From Shewanella putrefaciens (GTDB lineage Bacteria; Pseudomonadota; Gammaproteobacteria; Enterobacterales; Shewanellaceae): a stretch of DNA of 64,000 nucleotides. The notes under the pieces are model-generated. The model saw only the letters and a program-made list of their open reading frames with translations. It made no database searches and had not been told where the DNA came from. Shown piece after piece: positions 26,490 through 35,585 of this stretch (position 1 is its first letter; every line of letters starts with the position of its first letter). The translations under genes and the position numbers were made by a program. The stretch lies in NCBI RefSeq assembly GCF_016406305.1, contig NZ_CP066369.1, positions 4,296,501 through 4,360,500 on the forward strand. Direction: 5' to 3'.

Positions 26490-27746
26490 CTAGGAATATT
26501 GTGGCAGTAAATCCGCCATCGCCAGTAAATGGCAGGCCCCTGTGACTATGCCAAATAACACCACAAGGATGATCAAGGGTGTTCCACCTATCACTCTAAA
26601 ACCTGTGCTGTCCTTGAATAGTTGCCGAGATTTATAGGCCATCAGAGCCGGCACTATCACTGCCCATACGGTCGCCGCTAATGCCGCAAAACCGATGGCG
26701 ATCAGGAAACCATCGGGAAACAGCAATCCCAAAATCGTTGGCGGCACAAAGGTGACTAATGCGGTTTTCATGCGGCCTGAGCGGGAATCATCGAAGCCAA
26801 ATAGGTCGGCGAGATAATCGAATAGACCTAAGGTCACACCGAGGAATGAAGATGCTACGGCCAAGTTGGCAAACAGGGTTAACATGCTGTTTAACCAGCT
26901 ACTCGCCATTACCTCCGACAAAGCGCCCACTAAGATCCCCATATTGCCGCCCTGGGCGATAATATCGCTAAACTGGCTACGGGGAATATTGCCCATGGTG
27001 GCCACTAACCAACAGGTATAAATCACCAGCGCAATAAAAGTACCGATGAAAATCGCCTTGATAATGGTCGAGGAGTCCTTGCCGTAGTACTTCACTAAGC
27101 TAGGTACGTTGCCATGGTAACCAAAACTGGCGAGACCAAAGGGCAGTGCCGCCCATAAATAGGGAGCAAAATGCTGAGTGCCATCGGGCTCTAGCAGCTT
27201 AGTCACATCTATTTCAATCAACAAATTGCCGATAGCAAGGAAGAAAGTGATGATCATCCCACCGAGCATAATAGTGGTAATACGATCCACGGCCTTAGTG
27301 CTAATTAACACTATGCTCGCTAACACAATGGCAAATACTAATCCCGCCACACTTTGGGGTAATACTATTCCCATACCCTGCAAGCTGTGATTCACAATCG
27401 ACCCGCCGCCACTAATGTAGGCATAGGTCAAAATATAGAGCACGAAGGCGATAGAAACGCCATTCACAATCCTCCAAAACTGCCCTAGGGTTTGTTTGGT
27501 TAAGGTATCGAAGCTGGCGCCGGGTTCAAAATGCAAATTGGTTTCGAGCAAGAGTAAACCCGACATCAACATGCAAAACCAAATGCCGAGTAACATAAAA
27601 ATCGAATAGCCGAACCACATACCGGCACCCACCACGGGCAAGGAGAACATCCCCGCCCCTACGGTTGTACCGGCAATTATCATGGCGCCACCGAGCAAAG
27701 ACTTACCTGCGGGCTTATGTTTAGCCGCATTCATATGATTTGCCAT
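26490..27746 (-). CDS. Aromatic amino acid permease of the Mtr/TyrP (HAAAP) family
   Basis: 418 residues with about 11 membrane helices. The N-terminus GGAMIIAGTTVGAGMFSLPVVGAGMWFGYS is the HAAAP family signature, and ASFGYHGNVPSLVKYYGKD in the middle is typical of Mtr/TyrP. These are proton symporters for tryptophan or tyrosine; which one cannot be told. The ATG shares one base with the plsB stop (TAATG), so translation is likely coupled to plsB, an unusual partner. Confidence 0.93.
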   Translation of the reverse strand: MANHMNAAKHKPAGKSLLGGAMIIAGTTVGAGMFSLPVVGAGMWFGYSIFMLLGIWFCMLMSGLLLLETNLHFEPGASFDTLTKQTLGQFWRIVNGVSIAFVLYILTYAYISGGGSIVNHSLQGMGIVLPQSVAGLVFAIVLASIVLISTKAVDRITTIMLGGMIITFFLAIGNLLIEIDVTKLLEPDGTQHFAPYLWAALPFGLASFGYHGNVPSLVKYYGKDSSTIIKAIFIGTFIALVIYTCWLVATMGNIPRSQFSDIIAQGGNMGILVGALSEVMASSWLNSMLTLFANLAVASSFLGVTLGLFDYLADLFGFDDSRSGRMKTALVTFVPPTILGLLFPDGFLIAIGFAALAATVWAVIVPALMAYKSRQLFKDSTGFRVIGGTPLIILVVLFGIVTGACHLLAMADLLPQYS

Positions 27747-30169
27747 TAAACAATGTGCTCCGCAGTGACACTCGCTACAATCGTCTGTCTCACTGTGGCT
27801 CTCAATAGGCCATTGGCTTGATCTCGAATTCGCTCTACGTTGGATTTATCTCCCTCACCAGAGAAATAACCCAGCTCTTTTAGCTTAACACTCAGGGTGT
27901 TATAGAGTTTTTTATCGTAAAACTCAGGCGCGGTAATGCCGTGCAGCGCCCCTAGACGCTGGGCAAGTAGATAGCTTTCAGACTCAAGTTCCGAGCGTTC
28001 CATCTTAGGTCTATGGGCTAACAAATTGAAAATAATCGCATAACGCTGCAGAGTTTCACTCACAGAACCCGCAAGTAATAACAGCTGGCTAGTATGTTCC
28101 GTCACGACCGATAACCCCTCCTGCTCGGTCACTAAACCTTGCTCAACAAAGAGGTCCAGCACTTGATTTACATAGGCAGGTAAATCCTTAATGCCCATGA
28201 AAAGTTCGGCTTTTAGCAGCGGATAAAAGTCATTCACTATCCCGAGGATCTGCTGTCGCTGAATTTGCTCATTGTGGGTTAAACAACTCGCAATCAATGA
28301 CGGGATAATAAATAAGTGAATAATGTTATTGCGATAGTAAGTCATTGAGGTCGCTTGATTCTCATCGATAGACACTATCTCACCTAAGGGATCGGCATTG
28401 ATGGAGAACTTATTCAGATCCAATCCTTGTTGCACTAAATGCTTGCCATCACCTTCGGCAACCGAGGTAAACGAAGTGTAAGGCACACGCTTAAGCAGGG
28501 TCAGGTATAAATCTAATTGACGCTCGAGCAAACGACGCTCTAGGGCGTTTTGCTCCGATGCCAACAACACTAAACTGGTCAGGGTGACAGAACTGGCGGC
28601 CGCGGCATCGTTAATGCGCGTCATCACTCGATTCGCCAGCACGTTGACTGCTGGTGTTAACCAGCTCGGTTTTTGTTCTGGATCATCGGCAAGCTCAGCA
28701 CGCCAATTAGGCGCCCGCTCATTTAAGAAGTTTTGCAGCGTTATAGGCTCACCAAAGTTCACATAACCTTGGCCAAAATTACCTAATTTACGAATAGCAC
28801 CAAAGACTTGCCAAACAGATTCTTTCTGCTTTTTCTTACCGCTTAATTCTTTATGATAGGTGGCCACTTCCATCACATGGTCATAACCTAAGTACACAGG
28901 CACTAAGGTCACAGGACGTTCAATCCCGCGCAGTACACTGTTCATCGTCATCGCTATCATGCCGGTTTTGGGTGCCAACAAACGCCCCGTACGCGAACGG
29001 CCACCTTCGGAGAAATATTCCACCGAATAGCCCTTAGCAAACAGTTGGTCTAAATACTCACGGAATACTGCGGTATACAGCTTATTACCATTAAAACTAC
29101 GGCGAATGAAGAAGGCGCCACCACGGCGGAACAGTGGTCCAGCGGGCCAGAAGTTGAGGTTAATGCCAGCGGCAATGTGCGGCGGAACCATGCCTTGGTA
29201 GTACAAAATATAGGATAACAGCAGGTAATCCATATGGCTGCGATGGCAGGGCACATAGACAATCTCGTGGCCATCGTGGTGCAGTTGGCGGATCTGCTCG
29301 GCGCCCTTGATATTGATCCCGCTATAGAGCTTGTTCCATAACCAAGTCAAGAAACGCTCTGCGATACGGACTAAACTGTCCGAATAATTTGCCGCAATTT
29401 CATCTAAATATTCAATCGCAGTCTCACGGGCTTGGGTTTCAGAAATCTTCTTGCTGGACGCTTCTTCCTGAATGGCCTTACGCAGGGATTCGGATTTAAG
29501 CAGCGAATGGAATAGCGCCTGACGATTTGGCAACACAGGCCCAGTCATCACCTTGCGCTGACGGCGGAAATGCACCCGCGCAACCCGTGCTAGCTTATGG
29601 GCGATCCCCATATCTGTGCCATGTTCGTCGGCCATATAACGCAGTGACACAGCATTGGAAAACTGCACAAAATTATGCCGACCTAAAAATAAAATCATTA
29701 AACACTTGCGCAGCCAGGTCGGATTTTCACGCTCCAATACCGCCGCCTTCATAGTGTCATCTTCTTTACCCGGCGTGCGGCCCCAATAAAGGCTGACAGG
29801 CACCAACTGTATATCCAGTTCAGGTCTTTCCTTATGCACGGCCAATAAACGCATAAAACACTCAAGGAAAGGCGCATTACTGGCACGCTCGCCGAATAAT
29901 GGCTTGCGTCCTTCGAGACAAACGACGCGGGGAGCCACGACGCCGTTGGCCACTAAAGGTTCGTAGGGACTGGGCAGCCCTAGCTTGGCAGTGATTTCGC
30001 TCAATGCTGCGATATCACTAATGGATTCTGTTTTCATCACATAAGCAAGGGGTCTGGAAGCATCCAGATTCAGATCGGCAAAGGGATCCTGGGGCACCAC
30101 AATAGTGTGCACTAAGTGTTTTTGGATCCAACGTAATGATTTCAACCAAAGAGAGTCTTGTTTAGGCAT
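27746..30169 (-). CDS. plsB: Glycerol-3-phosphate 1-O-acyltransferase PlsB
   Basis: 807 residues from the ATG at 30169, exactly the E. coli length; an upstream in-frame start adds 20 residues without support. The acyltransferase HX4D motif is H309-D314 (CHRSHMDYLLL), followed by GAFFIRR, the FSEGGRSRTGR glycerol-3-phosphate-binding block and VTLVPVYLGYD. It catalyses the first step of membrane phospholipid synthesis at the inner membrane. Divergent from lexA with a 160-base gap that holds the lexA SOS boxes. The permease gene follows with a one-base overlap. Confidence 0.98.
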   Translation of the reverse strand: MPKQDSLWLKSLRWIQKHLVHTIVVPQDPFADLNLDASRPLAYVMKTESISDIAALSEITAKLGLPSPYEPLVANGVVAPRVVCLEGRKPLFGERASNAPFLECFMRLLAVHKERPELDIQLVPVSLYWGRTPGKEDDTMKAAVLERENPTWLRKCLMILFLGRHNFVQFSNAVSLRYMADEHGTDMGIAHKLARVARVHFRRQRKVMTGPVLPNRQALFHSLLKSESLRKAIQEEASSKKISETQARETAIEYLDEIAANYSDSLVRIAERFLTWLWNKLYSGINIKGAEQIRQLHHDGHEIVYVPCHRSHMDYLLLSYILYYQGMVPPHIAAGINLNFWPAGPLFRRGGAFFIRRSFNGNKLYTAVFREYLDQLFAKGYSVEYFSEGGRSRTGRLLAPKTGMIAMTMNSVLRGIERPVTLVPVYLGYDHVMEVATYHKELSGKKKQKESVWQVFGAIRKLGNFGQGYVNFGEPITLQNFLNERAPNWRAELADDPEQKPSWLTPAVNVLANRVMTRINDAAAASSVTLTSLVLLASEQNALERRLLERQLDLYLTLLKRVPYTSFTSVAEGDGKHLVQQGLDLNKFSINADPLGEIVSIDENQATSMTYYRNNIIHLFIIPSLIASCLTHNEQIQRQQILGIVNDFYPLLKAELFMGIKDLPAYVNQVLDLFVEQGLVTEQEGLSVVTEHTSQLLLLAGSVSETLQRYAIIFNLLAHRPKMERSELESESYLLAQRLGALHGITAPEFYDKKLYNTLSVKLKELGYFSGEGDKSNVERIRDQANGLLRATVRQTIVASVTAEHIV

Positions 30170-30286
30170 TATTCTTATGCAATTAAGTACGTTCACTGGT
30201 CCAATAGAATACCAGACTCTGGGGAACATTCGCTAATACTCTCCAATATCGTTAAAAAGTGGTTAATACTTGCACTACCAATAATA

Positions 30287-30302
30287 CTGTATATACTAAC
30301 AG
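30287..30302 (+). promoter_or_regulatory. LexA-binding SOS box 1
   Basis: CTGTATATACTAACAG fits the CTGT-N8-ACAG consensus exactly, 28 bases before the lexA ATG. Confidence 0.93.
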
Positions 30303-30305
30303 TAA

Positions 30306-30321
30306 CTGTATAGAAAAACAG
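30306..30321 (+). promoter_or_regulatory. LexA-binding SOS box 2
   Basis: CTGTATAGAAAAACAG, a second exact CTGT-N8-ACAG match three bases after the first box and overlapping the lexA ribosome-site region (AGGAACC). Two boxes in front of lexA give tight autoregulation, as in E. coli. Confidence 0.9.
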
Positions 30322-30329
30322 GAACCACC

Positions 30330-30950
30330 ATGAGACCCTTGACGCCACGCCAAGCTGAAATTTTAGAGCTAATTAAACGAAATATTGCCGATACAGGCAT
30401 GCCACCTACTCGGGCGGAAATTGCTGCACGTCTAGGTTTTAAGAGCGCCAATGCGGCGGAAGAACATCTTAAAGCGTTAGCGAAAAAAGGCTGTATCGAG
30501 ATCATGCCCGGTACGTCTCGTGGTATCCGTCTCCCCGCAGAGGAAGAAGAAGTCTCTGAATCTGGCCTACCGCTTATCGGTCAAGTCGCCGCAGGTGAAC
30601 CTATACTCGCCCAAGAACATGTCGAGCAGTATTACCAAGTTGATCCCAGCATGTTTCACCCGCCCGCCGACTTTTTACTGCGCGTAAAAGGCGACAGCAT
30701 GAAGAATATCGGCATTCTCGAAGGGGATTTGCTGGCGGTTCATAAGGTACAACAGGCAAGAAATGGTCAAGTGGTTGTCGCCAGAGTCGATGACGATGTC
30801 ACGGTTAAACGCTTCGAAAAAAAAGGCAACTTAGTCTATCTACACGCCGAAAATGAAGATTATTCGCCGATTAAAGTCGATTTAAGTTTTCAAAGTTTAA
30901 CAATTGAAGGACTCGCCGTCGGTGTGATCCGTAATGGAGATTGGCTATGA
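30330..30950 (+). CDS. lexA: SOS repressor LexA
   Basis: 206 residues. N-terminal winged helix-turn-helix (MRPLTPRQAEILELI, MPPTRAEIAARLGF), self-cleavage site A88-G89 (QVAAGEP), catalytic S123 (KGDSMKNIGI) and K160 (DVTVKRFEKK). RecA-stimulated autocleavage derepresses the SOS regulon. Preceded by two SOS boxes and translationally coupled to the downstream sulA-like gene (ATGA overlap), so both respond to DNA damage. Confidence 0.98.
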   Translation: MRPLTPRQAEILELIKRNIADTGMPPTRAEIAARLGFKSANAAEEHLKALAKKGCIEIMPGTSRGIRLPAEEEEVSESGLPLIGQVAAGEPILAQEHVEQYYQVDPSMFHPPADFLLRVKGDSMKNIGILEGDLLAVHKVQQARNGQVVVARVDDDVTVKRFEKKGNLVYLHAENEDYSPIKVDLSFQSLTIEGLAVGVIRNGDWL

Positions 30951-31459
30951 ACAAACTACTCGGCAATGCCCCGCGCCATCCAGGTTTGTGGTTAGATGAA
31001 GTACGAGATACAGATACCGACTGGCAACATACTCCGATTAGCTGTATGCCAACCCAAACCCAAGGACAGCACGAACTCGTGCAATTAAGCGCTCAACTCG
31101 CCCAGCTCAGCCAACAGGGGCGATGGGTTGTACTTATTAATCCTCCAAGCATCGGCTATAAGCAACTCCTTGCTAACGCTGGAGTACGTATGGATCGCAT
31201 CCTGTTAGTCCATGCCAAAGACGAGGTTGAAACACTCTGGGCAATGGAAAAAGCCCTGACAAGTGGTACGTCCAGTGCGGTCATTACTTGGACACAATCA
31301 CTCGATGCCCGCGATAATCGTCGTCTGCAAATTGTCGCTAAAAGCGCCCGCGCTATGGGAATTGTGCTCGAAGAGGTGAACAGTCACTTACGCTGTGATA
31401 CTAGGCTCGAGCAACAACCACACTTTAGCCAGCAAGCTTTTTTCAACTCTATGCATTAA
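30947..31459 (+). CDS. sulA: SulA-like SOS cell division inhibitor
   Basis: 170 residues from the ATG at 30947, which overlaps the lexA stop as ATGA; an in-frame TTG six bases earlier is less likely. The segment QHELVQLSAQLAQLSQQGRWVVLINPPSIGYKQLLANAGV and the following VHAKDEVETLWAMEKALTSGTSSAVITWTQSL match the RecA-like SulA/ImuA fold, with the C-terminal LRIVAKSARAMGIV-like strand. SulA blocks FtsZ polymerisation after DNA damage. lexA-sulA organisation is common in this order. A terminator follows at 31484. Confidence 0.85.
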   Translation: MNKLLGNAPRHPGLWLDEVRDTDTDWQHTPISCMPTQTQGQHELVQLSAQLAQLSQQGRWVVLINPPSIGYKQLLANAGVRMDRILLVHAKDEVETLWAMEKALTSGTSSAVITWTQSLDARDNRRLQIVAKSARAMGIVLEEVNSHLRCDTRLEQQPHFSQQAFFNSMH

Positions 31460-31483
31460 TTTTTTACGCTATATTTTACCGTC

Positions 31484-31519
31484 AAAGCCACCTCACCTAT
31501 GAATGTGAGGCTTTTTTTT
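31484..31519 (+). terminator. Intrinsic terminator after the lexA-sulA operon
   Basis: CTCAC / GTGAG core stem extended by AAAGC / GCTTT with a small bulge, followed by eight T. Confidence 0.85.
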
Positions 31520-31548
31520 GGCAATTTTTCAGACAATTAGAAAAATAA

Positions 31549-31562
31549 GTGATCTTGATCAA
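31549..31562 (+). promoter_or_regulatory. FNR/EtrA-like site upstream of the cytochrome oxidase operon
   Basis: GTGATCTTGATCAA matches the FNR consensus TTGAT-N4-ATCAA at 9 of 10 positions. It lies 300 bases before coxB in a 342-base stretch (31520-31861) without genes. The mismatch (G for the first T) makes it partly CRP-like. Regulation by oxygen status would fit an aerobic oxidase. No clear promoter boxes were identified. Confidence 0.6.
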
Positions 31563-31861
31563 TATTTAAACTGCAAGTATGGTTGGTTAAGTCGGAGATG
31601 ATATATCGCCGTCCGTGGCACAGAAATCGAACAGCTATCCCGTTTGAAATGCCACTAAAAATAGAGAACAGATTTATTTCAGTCGTATGTGCCAGCGTGG
31701 CTAATACCAGCAGTAATAATACTTAATTAAAAGTAACAGCCGCCAACGCACGTTGAAGTCAAAAACGCTTTTTTGGGAACTGAAGAGTTTGCATAGAGTT
31801 GAGACTTACTGTGTTGCTCTTCTTTGTAGTTGCTATTCGCAATTGGCAGAGGAGAAGTCTT

Positions 31862-33400
31862 GTGAAGCAATTGTTGTATTGTTTACTCGTGGTGTTATTC
31901 GCACCACCGTTGGCCGCCGCAGATACGCGGCTCAACATGACCCCCGGCGTAACCGAGATCAGTGGCAAGGTTTATCACTTGCACATGACCATCTTGTATA
32001 TCTGCTGTGCGATCGGCTTAGTGGTTTTTGGGGCCATGGTTTATGCCATGATCAACCACAGAAAGTCCAAAGGCGCAGTCGCATCCCATTTTCACGAAAG
32101 CACTAAAGTCGAAATTGCTTGGACTGTTTTGCCATTTATCATTTTGATCTTAATGGCGATTCCAGCAACAAAGACCTTAATCGCAATGGAAGATCCCAGC
32201 AATGCCGATCTCACTGTAAAAGTCACGGGTTCCCAATGGAAATGGCACTACAGCTATTTCGATCAAGACATTGATTTTTACAGCATACTCGCCACACCCA
32301 GAGCACAAATAGAGGGCACCGAAACCAAAGGGGAAAATTACCTTTTGGAGGTCGATAAGCCGCTCGTGCTACCGATAAACCGCAAAATTCGTTTCCTGAT
32401 GACCTCTGAAGATGTGATCCATTCATGGTGGGTACCCGCTTTTGCGGTGAAGAAAGATGCCAACCCAGGATTTATCAATGAGGCCTGGACTCGCATAGAC
32501 AAACCCGGCATTTACCGTGGTCAATGCGCCGAACTTTGCGGTAAAGACCATGGGTTTATGCCTATCGTAGTGCAAGCCCTGCCCGAAGCCGAATTTGATG
32601 CTTGGGTGACGGAGCAAAAACAAGCCGCAGGTGCTGCGGCGGCAGCCGCCCAAGCCGCATTATCACAAACCCTCAGTAAAGAAGAGCTGATGACCCAAGG
32701 TGAGCAAGTGTACCTAGGCCACTGTGCGGCCTGTCATCAACCCAATGGCGAAGGTTTAAAGGGCGTATTTCCACACCTCAAAGGCAGCCCGATAGCAACG
32801 GGATCGGTCAGTGATCACCTTGAAATCGTGATTAACGGTAAAGCGGGTACCGCCATGCAGGCCTTTGGTAAGCAATTGACGGCACAGGAAATGGCCGCCG
32901 TTATTACCTATGAGCGTAATGCATGGGGCAATAATATGGGCGATTCTGTGCAGGCCAAAGATGTTAACGAGCATATGAACGGCAGCGCTGGCACACCAGC
33001 ATCCACTGCAGTGCCAGCCAATACGATCCCAACTCCCGCACCTGAACCTGAGCCAGTTGCAGTTGTCGATCCTGCCAGCCTCCCCACACTCAGCCATGAC
33101 GCTCTAATGGCCGAAGGCGAGACTGTCTACGCCGCCACTTGCGCAGCCTGCCATCAATTAACGGGAGCAGGAATACCCCCCGCCTTCCCGTCACTTGTGG
33201 GCAGCGCTATCGCCACTGGGCCCGTCGCCAATCATATCGACATAGTAATACATGGCAAAACGGGCACGGCGATGCAGGCATTTGGCAAACAATTAAGCCC
33301 ACAGCAACTCGCGGCCGTCATTACCTATGAACGTAATGCTTGGGGCAATAATACCGGCGATACAGTGCAACCTGCTGATATCGCAAGCCATGGACAGTAG
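31862..33400 (+). CDS. coxB: Cytochrome c oxidase subunit II with two fused cytochrome c domains
   Basis: 512 residues from a GTG at 31862 with AGAGGAG seven bases upstream, which gives a clean signal peptide (KQLLYCLLVVLFAPPLAAA). Two membrane helices (ILYICCAIGLVVFGAMVYAMI, VEIAWTVLPFIILILMAIPAT) precede the cupredoxin domain with the CuA ligands H187, C222, C226, H230 and M233 (GQCAELCGKDHGFM). Then two cytochrome c domains, with heme sites CAACH at 288-292 and 427-431, joined by a Pro-rich linker. The subunit receives electrons from cytochrome c and passes them to CuA. First gene of the cox operon. Confidence 0.96.
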   Translation: MKQLLYCLLVVLFAPPLAAADTRLNMTPGVTEISGKVYHLHMTILYICCAIGLVVFGAMVYAMINHRKSKGAVASHFHESTKVEIAWTVLPFIILILMAIPATKTLIAMEDPSNADLTVKVTGSQWKWHYSYFDQDIDFYSILATPRAQIEGTETKGENYLLEVDKPLVLPINRKIRFLMTSEDVIHSWWVPAFAVKKDANPGFINEAWTRIDKPGIYRGQCAELCGKDHGFMPIVVQALPEAEFDAWVTEQKQAAGAAAAAAQAALSQTLSKEELMTQGEQVYLGHCAACHQPNGEGLKGVFPHLKGSPIATGSVSDHLEIVINGKAGTAMQAFGKQLTAQEMAAVITYERNAWGNNMGDSVQAKDVNEHMNGSAGTPASTAVPANTIPTPAPEPEPVAVVDPASLPTLSHDALMAEGETVYAATCAACHQLTGAGIPPAFPSLVGSAIATGPVANHIDIVIHGKTGTAMQAFGKQLSPQQLAAVITYERNAWGNNTGDTVQPADIASHGQ

Positions 33401-33406
33401 GGGATT

Positions 33407-35002
33407 ATGATGAGCACAATGACTCAAGATCAAACCGCAGCCCATGATGACCATCATCATGGTGCGCCAAAGGGCATCATGCGCTGGGTGCTAACCACCA
33501 ACCATAAAGACATAGGCACTCTGTATTTATGGTTCAGCTTTATTATGTTTTTAACCGGTGGTGCTATGGCCATGGTGATCCGCGCTGAACTGTTTCAGCC
33601 CGGATTACAATTGGTCGAGCCCAATTTTTTCAACCAAATGACCACAGTCCATGGGCTGATCATGGTATTCGGCGCCGTGATGCCAGCCTTTACAGGGCTA
33701 GCCAACTGGCTGATCCCTATGATGATTGGTGCGCCCGATATGGCGCTGCCACGGATGAATAACTGGAGTTTTTGGATCTTACCCTTCGCCTTTACCATTT
33801 TACTCAGCTCACTATTTATGGAAGGCGGCGGGCCTAACTTTGGTTGGACCTTCTACGCACCACTGTCGACCACTTATAGCCCCGATAGCACGGCACTCTT
33901 CGTATTTTCTATTCATATCATGGGGATAAGTTCAATTATGGGCGCAATCAACGTGATTGTGACCATAGTGAACTTACGTGCGCCCGGCATGACATGGATG
34001 AAGTTGCCGCTATTTGTATGGACTTGGCTTATCACGGCATTCCTACTGATCGCGGTGATGCCCGTCCTCGCGGGCGCTGTGACTATGGTGCTGACCGATA
34101 AGTTTTTCGGCACTAGCTTCTTCGACGCGGCGGGAGGTGGCGATCCTGTAATGTTCCAGCATATCTTCTGGTTCTTCGGCCACCCTGAAGTTTACATCAT
34201 GATCTTGCCGTCCTTTGGCATCATTTCTGCCATAGTGCCCGCCTTTAGTCGCAAACCATTATTTGGATATGCATCAATGGTTTATGCAACTGCGAGTATT
34301 GCGATTCTGTCGTTCCTCGTGTGGGCGCACCATATGTTCACTACAGGTATGCCAGTGTTTGCCGAACTGTTTTTCATGTATTGCACTATGTTGATTGCGG
34401 TGCCGACCGGGGTGAAAGTGTTTAACTGGGTGGCGACTATGTGGCGCGGCTCGCTCAGCTTCGAAACCCCTATGTTGTTCGCCGTGGCCTTTATCATACT
34501 CTTCACCATTGGCGGTTTTTCGGGGTTAATGCTCGCCATTACGCCCGCCGACTTCCAATACCACGACACCTATTTTGTGGTGGCGCATTTCCATTATGTG
34601 CTCGTAACTGGGGCGATTTTCTCCATCATGGCGGCGGCCTATTACTGGCTACCTAAGTGGACGGGGCATATGTACAACGAACGACTGGGACAATGGCATT
34701 TCTGGTGCTCAGTGATTTCGGTCAACGTACTGTTTTTCCCAATGCATTTCCTTGGGCTGGCGGGTATGCCAAGGCGTATTCCCGACTACTCGATTCAATT
34801 TGCCGATATCAACCAAATTGTCTCTATTGGTGGGTTTGCCTTCGGTTTATCGCAATTGATTTTCTTAGTGCTAGTGATCAAGTGCATCCGTGGCGGCGAG
34901 AAAGCCCCCGCTAAACCTTGGGAAGGCAGTGAGGGTTTAGAGTGGACATTACCAAGCCCAGCGCCCTACCACTCCTTCACGACACCACCCGAGGTGAAAT
35001 GA
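33407..35002 (+). CDS. coxA: Cytochrome c oxidase subunit I
   Basis: 531 residues with 12 membrane helices. Catalytic segments: WVLTTNHKDIGTLYL start, TVHGLIMVFGAVMPAF (low-spin heme ligand His), FWFFGHPEVYIMILPSFG (CuB His and cross-linked Tyr), WAHHMFTTGMP (two CuB His), and YHDTYFVVAHFHYVL (heme a3 ligand). It reduces O2 to water while pumping protons. Six bases downstream of coxB; several ATGs at the start (33407, 33410, 33419) are possible. A His-rich N-terminus (HDDHHHG) precedes the first helix. Confidence 0.98.
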   Translation: MMSTMTQDQTAAHDDHHHGAPKGIMRWVLTTNHKDIGTLYLWFSFIMFLTGGAMAMVIRAELFQPGLQLVEPNFFNQMTTVHGLIMVFGAVMPAFTGLANWLIPMMIGAPDMALPRMNNWSFWILPFAFTILLSSLFMEGGGPNFGWTFYAPLSTTYSPDSTALFVFSIHIMGISSIMGAINVIVTIVNLRAPGMTWMKLPLFVWTWLITAFLLIAVMPVLAGAVTMVLTDKFFGTSFFDAAGGGDPVMFQHIFWFFGHPEVYIMILPSFGIISAIVPAFSRKPLFGYASMVYATASIAILSFLVWAHHMFTTGMPVFAELFFMYCTMLIAVPTGVKVFNWVATMWRGSLSFETPMLFAVAFIILFTIGGFSGLMLAITPADFQYHDTYFVVAHFHYVLVTGAIFSIMAAAYYWLPKWTGHMYNERLGQWHFWCSVISVNVLFFPMHFLGLAGMPRRIPDYSIQFADINQIVSIGGFAFGLSQLIFLVLVIKCIRGGEKAPAKPWEGSEGLEWTLPSPAPYHSFTTPPEVK

Positions 35003-35003
35003 A

Positions 35004-35585
35004 ATGACGAACAACCACCAGCCCGACAAGCCTAAGTCAAATCGTAAACTAATCAGCCTGTTAGTCATGGGTTGTATCGGTATGTTTGGCTTTGGGTTTG
35101 CGCTGGTGCCGCTTTACGATGTGCTATGTGAGCAGCTTGGGATCAACGGTAAAACCTCCAGCACCGCCAGCAATTATCAAGCAATAACTGTTGATACTAG
35201 CCGGGTTGTTACTGTGGAATTTATCTCCCAAGTGCAAACGGGTATGCCGTGGAAATTTGAGCCGCAAACCAAACGGCTCGAAGTCCACCCCGGCGAACTT
35301 ATCCACACGGCTTTTTTGGCACGCAATCTCTCGGACAGAGCCATAATCGGTCAGGCGATACCTTCGGTATCCCCCGGCCAAGGCGCTGCCTATTTTAATA
35401 AAACTGAATGTTTTTGCTTTAATCAACAGCACTTAGCGGCTTCGACCAGCGCAGAGTTGCCACTCATTTTCTTTGTGGATCCTCAGTTACCTGAGTCCAT
35501 CCACACTCTAACCCTCTCTTACACCCTCTACGACATTACCGACAAGCAGTTAGCGTCTGCCATAGAGCAAGGAGCTGCAAAATGA
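35004..35585 (+). CDS. ctaG: Cytochrome c oxidase copper assembly protein CtaG/Cox11
   Basis: 193 residues: one N-terminal membrane helix (LISLLVMGCIGMFGFGFALVPLYDVLCE) and a periplasmic beta-barrel domain with the copper-binding CFCF motif (NKTECFCFNQQ). It delivers Cu to the CuB site of subunit I. Placed between coxA and coxC as in many proteobacteria; starts one base after the coxA stop and overlaps coxC by four bases. Confidence 0.97.
   Translation: MTNNHQPDKPKSNRKLISLLVMGCIGMFGFGFALVPLYDVLCEQLGINGKTSSTASNYQAITVDTSRVVTVEFISQVQTGMPWKFEPQTKRLEVHPGELIHTAFLARNLSDRAIIGQAIPSVSPGQGAAYFNKTECFCFNQQHLAASTSAELPLIFFVDPQLPESIHTLTLSYTLYDITDKQLASAIEQGAAK

Noticed and set aside
31753..32106. Open frame overlapping the start of coxB as a separate gene.
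   Set aside because: It lies in another frame of coxB, has no ribosome site or recognisable domain, while the coxB GTG start with AGAGGAG and signal peptide is convincing.
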